A stretch of 14,629 nt of DNA from NCBI GenBank assembly GCA_002270565.1, contig NQMI01000285.1, positions 1-14,629 on the forward strand. The letters are read 5' to 3'. Source of the stretch: Stenocarpella maydis. Its lineage: Eukaryota > Ascomycota > Sordariomycetes > Diaporthales > Diaporthaceae. Position numbers and translations under genes: made by a program. Shown piece after piece: positions 7,501-14,629 of the stretch (within the stretch, counting starts at the first letter, position 1; each line of letters begins with the position of its first letter). The notes beneath the pieces are model-generated. The model ran no database searches. It saw nothing but the letters and a program-made list of their open reading frames with translations, and had not been told where the DNA came from.

Positions 7501-10248
7501 AACTATAGCTACCTGATGGTTTAGGTCGAGCTAGGAGTCTACACATGCTTAGCACTTATTGATAGTAGAGTATAAGGGAATTTCATATCCCTAAAGGTAG
7601 TAAATAGATATTACCTACTATAGTATAAGAAAAGGGAACCCTATAAACTTAATATAGTGGATGGAACTGAAGTATCTTACGGCAATGGAATTATTAATAT
7701 GGAGACTGATCCTCTCCTAGTTTGGATTTACAATCGCATAGAATTACTATCATTTGATATTACTAAGACAGCAAATCATTAGTTAATCTTGGGAATACCT
7801 TAATTAAGAAAGAATAACCCCTAAATTAATTAGACTACTGGCTAGATCTTTTAGGATAATGCTGTTCCCTAGAAGAAAGTTGCAATTAACAGCAAGGGAA
7901 GGAGTTATATTACTAAGGATAGCGAATAGGTGATGCACTTAAATAGACCTATGGATACCTCTGGGAACGGATAGAAGGCCCAACTCTAGGAAGATAGAGA
8001 AGGATTAGGCTACTTAAGCGCCTTACGGAAGGACTAAAGCTAATTAGGAGATCGCTACTCTAATACAACTAGTTAGCACATAATATAGGAAATATAATGA
8101 TACCTTCTTTACCTGAAGGAAGAAAAAGAAGGAGATAAGACCAACAGACTGGTATGGATATTAGAAGACTATTATGAATTTAAGAAAGTGTTCTAGGAAT
8201 GACTTAATACTATATTACCATAATATATATAATAGAACTATAAAATACTATTGAAACCTGGAATAATACCCTAATTTAAGCTTATCTATAGATTTAATAA
8301 ATAATAACTTAAAGCACTTAGGGAATACCTCAATGAAAACCTCTAGAAGGGATTTATTAGGCTATTGTGATCACCAGCAGAATACCTAATTCTCTTTGTA
8401 CTAAAGAAAAATGGCAAGCTATGACTTTGCATTAACTACTGATAATTGAATAATATTATGATTAAGAACCGATACCCTCTCCCGCTTATTAAGGAACTAT
8501 AGGATTAACTCAGAGGAGTAAAATGGTTTATAGTACTTAACTTAAAGTATAGATATGACCTTGTCTGAATAAAAGAAGGAGAATAATGAAAGATAGCATT
8601 TAGGACATACTATGGGTATTATGAGATAACGGTTATACCTTTTGGATTAACTAATACCCCTATATCATTCTAAGAAATGATCAACTAAGTCCTAAGTAAA
8701 TACCTAGATATTTTTATTATTGCTTACTTAGATAATATTCCTATCTTCTTAGAAAACCTTAATAATTATAAGGAATATATTAAAAGGGTTCTCTAAAAAC
8801 TTTAGGATGCTAATCTTCTAGTGGAACTAGAAAAATGCAATTGGCACATATAAAAAGTTAACTACCTCAGGTATACAATCAAATCAGGAAAAATCAAGAT
8901 ATAAGAAGGAAAAGTTAAAGCAATTAAGGAATGGCCAACCCTTGTAAATATTAAGGATGTTAGAGCATTCCTTAGATATGCTAACTTCTATTAACAATTC
9001 ATTGCATAATATAGCAATATTATAAAACTACTAATAGACCTTACTAAGAAGGATTATGCCTTTAGATGGATGGATACCGAATAATGAGCTTTCCAAACAC
9101 TCAAAAACAAGGTTACGGAAGACCCTATACTTAAGGAAACAAACCTAGAGAAGGAATTTAAAATCCATATAGATGCCTTAAATAATACTATAGGCAGAGA
9201 ACTTACTTAAAAAGATAACCAAGAAAGGATACGCATTATTACAAACTTTAGCAAGAAGTTTAACGGACTAGAAACCCATTACGCTATACTAGATAAGGAA
9301 TTTATACCAATAATATATATATTCTAGGAATAGCAATACTATCTTATGGGAGCTAAAAAGCAGATTAAACTCTATACAGATTATAAGGATCTTATAACCT
9401 TCACGATGACCAAAACTCTTAATAAATAATAAATCAAATACATAGAGTTCTTATTATAATTTAATATTAGGGTTATCTATATAGATAGAGTTAAAAATAT
9501 AAAAGCAGATGTACTTAGTTAAAAACCTAACCATTAGAATAAGGACTTACCTATGGAATGGATAGTATTTAAAACCTAAGAAGATAAAAGCCTCATTCTT
9601 AATTGCAAACTAGACGCTATAATTAGAGTTAACTTTAAAACTGGAAAAACCCCTACTAATCTAAAGAAATAAGATAAGTTAATTACAGAAATACACAAAG
9701 CACCAGTATATAGCTACCAAGGTGTTGCAGCAATAATTAAAATGATTTAGCGGAATTACCAGATCCCTAACCTCAAAAAGAAGGTTTAAGATATCATTAG
9801 CAAATGCAACTTATATAATAAAAATAAGGCCTCCAGATATAAACCATATGGATTATTGAAACCCCTACTAATACCCATAGCTGTATGGTCATCTATTAGC
9901 CTGGACTTTATCATTAAGCTACCTCTCTTATGAGAATCCTTAACTGGAGTACTATATAATAGTATTCTGGTAGTAGTTTATAGACTAAGCAAGTATGCAT
10001 ACTTCATACTATACAAGGAAGCTAGCACTGCAGAAGAACTTGCATATATATTCTTATGAATTATTATAAGCAACTATAGAATGCTATATGAAATTATCTT
10101 AAATAGAGATAAGCTCTTTATATTAAACTTTTAGAAGTTACTAATAAAGCAACTTAGAGTAAGGCACAAGCTCTTAATAATAGTATATCTATAAATAGAT
10201 AGACAAATAGAATAAATTAACCAGATTATAGAATAGTACCTCTAATAC
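7429..10248 (+). pseudogene. Chromovirus (Ty3/gypsy) pol: protease, RT, RNase H, integrase N-terminal two-thirds; RIP-broken
   Basis: All in frame 1. Protease: ALIDSRVQGNFIS (7552-7590), from a DSGA-type site with Gly to Arg and Ala to Val. RT: LKPGIIPQFKLIYRFN (8248-), FVLKKNGKL, KNRYPLPLI (8464-), VIPFGLTNTPISFQ (8632-), AYLDNIPIF (8722-8748), where the YxDD box has its second Asp as Asn (GATGAT to GATAAT). RNase H: FKIHIDALNN with its first Asp at 9172, ETHYAILDKEF, VKNIKADVLSQ (last codon stop). Integrase: an HHCC zinc finger with second His and second Cys both Tyr, first catalytic Asp in LDFIIKLP (9904), second Asp as Asn at 10102. It ends at the N at 10249, before the end of integrase. 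In-frame stops are almost all TAG/TAA (former Gln) or TGA (former Arg/Trp). Mutated catalytic residues rule out activity. Confidence 0.9.
9626..10248 (+). repeat. Integrase segment, first copy of a 623-bp direct duplication
   Basis: Aligns base for base, without indels, to 10782-11404 (constant offset 1156); differences are mainly C/T and G/A transitions. The shared part starts with GAGTT, where LTR C inserted in the other copy, and ends at the N. Confidence 0.85.
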
Positions 10249-10249
10249 N
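10249..10249. other. Assembly gap (single N)
   Basis: One undetermined base separates integrase copy 1 from LTR C, which starts here about 63 bp short of its expected end. The left side is integrase that continues, in the other copy, at 11405, so this is most simply a contig join inside repeats. Confidence 0.9.
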
Positions 10250-10330
10250 TGGTGCTCTGAGGCGAATTGGGACGATTGACAATGGTCTGGACAACTTTGT
10301 ATTGAATTAAGTTGGGCTTCTGTAAGCCCT

Positions 10331-10339
10331 CCTTATATA
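10331..10339 (-). promoter_or_regulatory. LTR C TATA box
   Basis: TATATAAGG on the minus strand, followed in that orientation by the conserved hairpin at 10314-10329. Confidence 0.6.
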
Positions 10340-10673
10340 CCCTCCGACCCTGTCTCACCCCTGGGCACGCTGCGGTAGGCTCTGGTGCAAATTTGCAAAT
10401 GCCGGAGAATTCGCCCTTCCAACACACCATCTTTGGTTCCAAGCCACCAGCCAACCATAGCCCTGGTAATGCCCAAATTAAGTACATACAAACTTCAGAA
10501 ATCAAGCTATCTAATGCACTAAGTTATATACTTTTTGGGTAAGAAATAAGGGTAATGCAGAGGTCTGAATTAAGGTGCAAATGCAGGCCAAAATAATCGA
10601 CTCACGGCCACCAAACTCATCTTGCGTCGCGCACGCACTAGGCGTACTCAGCGAAAATCGCCTGACTCGCAAG

Positions 10674-10740
10674 AAGTCTAGGGTAACTCCTTACTAGAAG
10701 TCTAGGGTAACTCCTTACAAGAAGTCTAGGGTAACTCCTT
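10674..10740 (-). repeat. LTR C U3 tandem repeats (3 x 24-bp period)
   Basis: The same 19-bp core as in A and B lies at 10674-10692, 10698-10716 and 10722-10740, but with 5-bp spacers (24-bp period), marking a different subfamily. Confidence 0.85.
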
Positions 10741-10781
10741 GCAGGAAGTGCCAACGCCCTGCTGAGCGGTTCCGTTTAACA

Positions 10782-12479
10782 GAGTTAACTTCCAAACCAG
10801 AAAAACCCCTACCAATCCAAAAGAATAAGATAAGTTAATCACGGAAATATATAAAGCACTAGCATATAACTACTAAGGTATTATAGCAATAATTAAAAGG
10901 ATTCAGCAGAATTACTAGATCCCTAACCTTAAGAGGAAGGTTTAAGATATTATTAGCAAATGCAACTCTTATAATAAAAATAAGGCCTCCAGATATAAAC
11001 CGTATATATTATTAAAACCTCTGCTAGTACCTATAGCTATATAGTCCTTTATTAGCCTAGACTTCATTATTAAATTACCTTTCTTATAAGAACCCTTAAC
11101 TGGAGTAGGTTATGATAGTATTCTAGTAGTAGTTTATAGACTAAGCAAGTATGCATACTTCATACTATATAAGGAAGCCAGTACTATAGAAGAACTTGCA
11201 TATACATTCTTGCAAATTATTATAAGTAATTATAAAATGCTATATAAAATCATCTCAGATAGAGACAAGCTCTTTATATTAAACTTTTAGAAGTTACTAA
11301 TGAAGTAACTTGTAGCAAAGCACAGGCTCTTAATAATAGCACACCTATCAATAAACAGATAAACAGAATAAATTAACTAGATTATAGAACAATACCTCTG
11401 ACACTATATTAACTAACTATAGGATAATTGGGTTAAACTGCTACTACTAGCATAATTTGCCTATAATAGCGCAACTACCAGCATAACTAAGCAGTCACCT
11501 TTCTTTATACTCTATAGATATAAACCTTAAGCATATTATGAATCACTGCCAGATAATACCCTAGTGGAATTAGCGGAATAAAAAGCAATATAAATTAGAT
11601 AAATCCAGAAGGATATCTAAGTAGAACTTTCTTTTATATAAGAGTGAATATTAAAATATATAAATTAGAAGAGAATTAAGGGACTAATTCTTAAGGAGGG
11701 AGATAAGGTTTATTTCCTTTGCTGAAATATTAAAACTAAGTAACCTAGCAAAAAGCTTAACTATAAGAAAATCAGCCCCTTTAAAATTTCAAGAAAACTT
11801 TCAGATACCAACTATAAACTCTTACTACCTAAGGGAATAAAATAGCATCTAGTCTTTTATATTTTACTCTTAGAACTAGCACTTAAGAATGTAAAACTTG
11901 AAATATAGATTGAAATACTTAATGAATATAATAAAGAATATAAAGTAGAAAATATTATAAACTTAAGGTAGTACTAAGGAATAATGAAATACCTTATCAG
12001 GTGGAAAGGCTATAATTCCAGCAAGAATATATAGGAACCGGCCTAAAATTTAACCTATTATTATAATAAACTCAAAAGATACCATATGCAAATTACTATA
12101 GAATAATCCCAGAAGCTAGGAATACAGCCTAAAGACCCTATATATAATAAACCATAACGAACTAATATCATAACGAAACTATATAATAAACCCCGGACTT
12201 TACAGCCGAAATAGGAAAAACAACCAATAAGAGACTAGTTATAAGAGGGATAGCCCAAAAGCTAGTAACCAGCCAACCCCTTAAAAGACATACTAATACC
12301 AGTCGCCCTATCCAACTAACAACCTAAATACTAGTTATATCTAAAAACTCATCTAAATGAATACTAGTATCCACACCCTACACCCTAGCAAATACTAGTT
12401 ATAGAAAAACAAGACCAGAATAACATAGCACAACCAGTAAACCAAGAACGGCTAGGAACTAGGACCAGTTAGGCAACAA
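10782..12479 (+). pseudogene. Chromovirus integrase C-terminal two-thirds with chromodomain (second copy), RIP-broken
   Basis: Frame 2 throughout. Integrase inserts the cDNA; the chromodomain of chromoviruses directs it to methylated-histone chromatin. The zinc-finger histidines are Tyr, but all three catalytic acids survive: Asp at 11060 (LDFIIKLP), Asp at 11258 (SDRDKLF), Glu at 11366 (in RQTEQIN, with stops). FAYNSATTSITKQSPFF (11454-) is the conserved block after the core. The GPY/F region reads KKISPFKISRKLSDTNYKLL, with Ser for Gly (11768-). The chromodomain spans about 11895-12095: MKYLIRWKGYNSS, with the Trp of the expected NTWEP now TAG at 12032. After KLKRYH a Q/P-rich tail runs to about 12480 with no domain I know. 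The first 623 bp duplicate 9626-10248. Non-functional because of many stops. Confidence 0.85.
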
Positions 12480-13073
12480 TCAAATAAGTTCTATTCCCAG
12501 TAATAAAATTAGGCACTAAGACAAGCTACTCACAGGCATATTTCCTTTACCACCCTTACTACCAATACCCATAAATTCAGACCAATTAGTACCATTACCC
12601 ATTAGGGAACTCTAGTTAAAAACTCCTACTTCACCCTTAGAATGCAACTATGCCTCCTGCGCTACTATCCCACCAGCCTCCTTGGTGGAACTTTAGCGAG
12701 CAACCTCAGCAGACTACTTAGCAATTTGCTTCTGCTCTACTTTAGCCTCCTCCTTTTCCACCCGCTCTAACTCCTCTATATTATTAATGCCCTAATAAAC
12801 CGTATGCATTATCTTCTTATATTATAACTGCTTCTACTTACAAAGGCATAAAATTCTCACATTTAGCCATTGGGCCTCCTTCTCTACAGCCTCTAGCTCT
12901 TCCTTTAACCAACAATATATTAGGGTAACCTTGTTTAACTAGCTAGGAGTAAGACCTCGGACGTTATAGTTGGATAAATTGAGGCAAACACAGGTCTAAT
13001 AGCGAACGGATTCTGGATCCACAACCTTACAGTCCTTAGCTAGGTTGTGCTCTTTATAATAAGAATAAGGCAT
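12480..13073 (-). pseudogene. Antisense coiled-coil reading frame between chromodomain and 3' LTR, RIP-broken
   Basis: On the minus strand one frame reads as protein for about 200 codons from ATG at 13073-13071. It starts with a region holding scattered Cys (KDCKVVDPES, TCVCLNLSNYNVRGLTPS), which looks like a decayed Cys-rich, zinc-binding-type segment. Next is a long charged helix, KEELEAVEKEAQWLNVRIL and NNIEELERVEKEEAKVEQKQ, a clear coiled coil. It ends in a Ser/Gly-rich tail with a TGA at 12482-12480. All internal stops are explicable by RIP. I recall similar small Cys-plus-coiled-coil hypothetical proteins being common in fungal genomes near gypsy elements; function is unknown to me. Its position, antisense and inside the element, suggests it is element-borne. 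The true start may lie upstream, since the frame stays open before the Met. Confidence 0.6.
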
Positions 13074-13250
13074 AGGAATAATACTTCCCTTTAAGGTAAT
13101 GGTGAAGAGAAGGGCGGCCTTATGCTTGGTAATGGAAAAGGACTTTATAAGATAAGACTTGGTAACCCTACTTAATATAATAAATTAGGAAGAAGTAAAT
13201 GAGAATATGGATGAATAAAAAATAACTTATGAAATACTTTTAAGGATAAA

Positions 13251-13270
13251 AGAAGTAAGGAGGGAGATAG
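13251..13270 (+). promoter_or_regulatory. Chromovirus polypurine tract
   Basis: AGAAGTAAGGAGGGAGATAG is 18/20 purines and lies right before a probable LTR start, as expected for the plus-strand primer of a Ty3/gypsy element. The 13074-13250 stretch before it has no recognisable feature. Confidence 0.6.
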
Positions 13271-13305
13271 TATTATGAGCTAACATACATTGGCGGCTAA
13301 CTACT
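13271..13305 (+). mobile_element. First 35 bp of the chromovirus 3' LTR, interrupted by LTR D
   Basis: TATTATGAGC directly after the polypurine tract would be TGTTATGAGC before a G-to-A change at TpG, giving the usual TG start. Only 35 bp precede LTR D; the remainder should lie beyond the D element outside the window. The last five bases, CTACT, are the predicted left target duplication of D. Confidence 0.45.
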
Positions 13306-13877
13306 TGTTAAACGGAACCGCTCAGTAGGGCGTTAGCACTTCATGCAAGGAGTTACCCTAGACTTCTTGCAAGGAGTTACCCTAGACTTGCGAGTCAGGC
13401 GATTTTCGCTAAGTACGCCTAGTGCGTGTGTGACGCAAGATGAGTTTGGTAGCCGTGAGTTGATTATTTTGGCCTATATTTGCACCTTAATTCAGACCTC
13501 TGCATTACCCTTATTTCTTACCCAAGAAGTATATAACTTAGTGTATTGGATAGCTTGATTTCTGAAGTTCATATGTACTTAATTTAGGTATTGCTAGGGC
13601 TATAGTTGGCTGGTTGCTTAGAACTAAAGATGGTGTGTTGGAAGGGCGAATTTTCCGGCATTTGCAAATTTGCACCAGAGCCTATCATAGCATACCTAGG
13701 GGTAAGATAACATCGGAGGGTATATAAGGAGGGCTTATAGAAGCCCAACTTGATTTAATACAAAGTTATCCAGACTATTATTAATCATCTGAATTCGCCT
13801 TAGAGCACCATACTGCAACCCTGCCGAAACACACACACGCTAAACTAAATGCTATTCTATAGCACAAATTCATCAGA
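13306..13877 (+). mobile_element. LTR 'D' (572 bp), 5' LTR of an element extending past the window
   Basis: Runs from TGTTAAACGG to CATCAGA. It has two rather than three U3 repeats (cores at 13347-13365 and 13371-13389, 24-bp period) and the most CpA-to-TpA changes of the four copies (for example CCTATCATAG for CCTACCGCAG). What marks it as a 5' LTR is the sequence just after it, GGTTATAAGCCC, a probable primer-binding site, then a leader and Gag. An open frame at 13343-13558 is LTR sequence read by chance. Confidence 0.85.
13721..13729 (+). promoter_or_regulatory. LTR D TATA box and downstream hairpin
   Basis: TATATAAGG with the GGGCTT-ATAG-AAGCCC hairpin at 13731-13746. This would be the promoter of the element that continues rightwards. 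Confidence 0.6.
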
Positions 13878-13894
13878 GGTTATAAGCCCGGCTC
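13878..13894 (+). promoter_or_regulatory. Primer-binding site, probably half-tRNA initiator-Met type
   Basis: GGTTATAAGCCCGGCTC follows the LTR end with no spacer. Its first 12 bases match the complement of the initiator tRNA-Met anticodon region (GGTTATGAGCCC) at 11 of 12, and the mismatch is a TpG-to-TpA change of RIP type. Priming from a cleaved initiator tRNA is known for copia-type elements. Alternatively, 9 bases (TATAAGCCC) are complementary to the R-region GGGCTTATA, allowing self-priming. Confidence 0.55.
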
Positions 13895-14325
13895 TAGCAG
13901 TCAGCGCTCTGAAACAACATTGAATTTAGGCCTTAAAAAGCCTACCTATCTGTATGCTACAGCGCTATTTGCACTGATTAGCGGACCAGCCAAAACATCG
14001 CTGGTTTGGGCCTACAACGCTCAGAAACAACTGTAAAAAGAGCAAAAAATTGCTCGCTGGGTAATTTAAACCCACGACCCTCAGCGCACATTATGCCACG
14101 GACACCATTTCTCACAATTGCAACTCCAACGCTAGCATTTGGTACGAGGGAAAGTTTCACTTGAGAGACTACACATTAGAGGGTCACACCTAGGATTTCT
14201 ACGGAATAGGCACTGAGGAAATATACGACTATACTATTGGGTTGCTATAAATCACACTTTCTAGCAATATTCTACCCCTTATATACCTATTCTCTAGGTG
14301 TATTTAGTCTTTCTCAACAGCCAAT
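13895..14325 (+). other. Leader (5' UTR) of the D element
   Basis: This 430-bp stretch between primer-binding site and Gag has no convincing gene. It holds a hairpin TAGGC...GCCTA (13927-13944), a repeated motif (GCGCTCTGAAACAACA near 13904 and ACGCTCAGAAACAACT near 14017), a tRNA-like stretch on the minus strand (14044-14106) and TATA-rich sequence at 14220-14300. CpA is far better preserved than in LTR D next to it. The minus-strand 60-codon frame at 13978-14160 has no recognisable domain and is probably chance. Confidence 0.6.
14044..14106 (-). other. tRNA-like (Pol III promoter-like) remnant
   Basis: On the minus strand GTGGCATAATG (14099-14089) resembles an A box, GTGGGTTTAAATTACCC (14075-14059) resembles a T-arm/B box with C-to-T changes, and TTTTTT (14049-14044) follows like a Pol III terminator. 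The A-to-B spacing is about 17 nt shorter than in a tRNA and no anticodon arm remains, so it is not a working tRNA. Confidence 0.25.
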
Positions 14326-14629
14326 ATAGCTTCTAGTGCCCCTGCAGAGGGGACTACCCCTAATTCCCGGGGTAATAGGTCTCTATCAGAGCGCTTAGAT
14401 CTGCAAAATCAGCAGATTTTAGACCTAAATACTCGTTTAGAGTCTGTATAAGAGCTATTAGCTTAGCAGGTAGCCACTAGCAATACCCTTCAAGGTACGC
14501 TAGGGGAGTTAGCTACTGCTATTCAGGGCCTATTGGCCCTAGTAGCCCAGCAGGCGCCCCAGCCGGCGCCTCCAGCGCCTCCAGCGCCTCAAGTGCCCCA
14601 GACGGCCCCCTCGGAGCCTATGGATATAG
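14326..14629 (+). pseudogene. Gag N-terminus of the D element, partial at window end
   Basis: Frame 1 from ATA at 14326, a probable former ATG (AATATGGCT to AATATAGCT). It reads ASSAPAEGTTPNSRGNRSLS, then a helix with heptad-like Leu (ERLDLQNQQILDLNTRLESV), LLAL repeats, and a Pro/Ala/Gln-rich stretch (QQAPQPAPPAPPAPQVPQ) before EPMDI at the window end. Only two stops occur, TAA at 14449 and TAG at 14464, both at likely former Gln codons. An N-terminal coiled coil followed by a Pro-rich linker is common in fungal LTR-retrotransposon Gag proteins; the capsid domain would lie outside the window. Composition and CpA content are far closer to undamaged DNA than the rest of the window. Element class rests on the primer-binding site only. 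Confidence 0.6.

Larger units (their letters stand above)
10250..10781 (-). mobile_element. LTR 'C', truncated by the gap (532 bp of about 595)
   Basis: Minus-strand copy matching LTR A from A position 3651 to its TGTTAAAC end. The missing part is the R-U5 terminus (CATCAGA end). Adjacent GAGTT at 10782-10786 equals the uninterrupted target at 9626-9630, so C sits in a second chromovirus copy; the left duplication is lost in the gap. C is the least mutated of the four copies (for example CAAACTTCAGAAATC and CCACCAGCC retained), so it is probably the youngest or closest to the source. Open frames at 10242-10505 (minus) and 10312-10542 (plus) are LTR shadows. Confidence 0.85.

Noticed and set aside
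10312..10542. 76-codon plus-strand open frame
   Set aside because: Antisense reading of LTR C U3; no homologous open frame in the other LTR copies.
13343..13558. 71-codon open frame over the U3 repeats of LTR D
   Set aside because: Its start is translated tandem repeat; it is LTR regulatory sequence.
6440..13877. LTRs B and D as the two LTRs of one element enclosing the chromovirus
   Set aside because: They are in the same orientation, but B lacks any primer-binding site, D has one, and the enclosed element has its own polypurine tract and LTR start before D.
13978..14160. 60-codon minus-strand open frame in the D-element leader
   Set aside because: No domain, overlaps the tRNA-like stretch and lies in a predicted untranslated leader.

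Overview
The window is a gene-poor, AT-rich graveyard of nested LTR retrotransposons, most likely from a filamentous ascomycete (Pezizomycotina). The reading frames are recognisable retrotransposon proteins (copia IN/RT, Ty3/gypsy Gag-protease, chromovirus Gag-Pol with a C-terminal chromodomain). They are interrupted mainly by TAG/TAA/TGA codons standing where CAG/CAA/CGA or TGG would be expected, and copies of the same repeat differ mostly by C-to-T and G-to-A transitions with strong TpA excess. That is the footprint of repeat-induced point mutation (RIP), a fungal genome defence. I see no intact host gene, rRNA or CRISPR array. Species cannot be named from the sequence.

Layout: (1) 1-1440, a 5'-truncated, frameshifted Ty1/copia pol fragment (integrase to early reverse transcriptase). 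(2) 1449-2012, a probable LTR/leader with a CCGG hairpin, then 2013-2699, an unidentified RIP-broken reading frame. (3) about 2640-6437, Gag (zinc knuckle) and aspartic protease of a Ty3/gypsy element, split at 3588 by solo LTR 'A' (minus strand), which carries a perfect 5-bp target duplication GGTTG. (4) An NN gap, then LTR 'B' (plus). (5) 7038-10248, Gag C-terminus, protease, RT, RNase H and part of integrase of a chromovirus. (6) A one-N gap, LTR 'C' (minus, truncated by the gap), then 10782-12480, integrase and chromodomain of a second chromovirus copy; its first 623 bp repeat 9626-10248 without an indel. (7) 12480-13073, an antisense coiled-coil reading frame, then polypurine tract and the start of the chromovirus 3' LTR. 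(8) LTR 'D' at 13306-13877, followed at once by a probable half-tRNA primer-binding site, a leader and a Gag start running off the window. D is thus the 5' LTR of an element lying mostly to the right.

A, B, C and D are one LTR family of about 595 bp with a conserved TATA box, an R-region hairpin and 2-3 tandem U3 repeats. The nesting gives relative ages: the copia fragment and the two gypsy-type elements are old and heavily mutated, and the A-D family landed in them later. The N positions fall at or inside these LTRs, so some adjacencies may be assembly joins rather than real neighbours.
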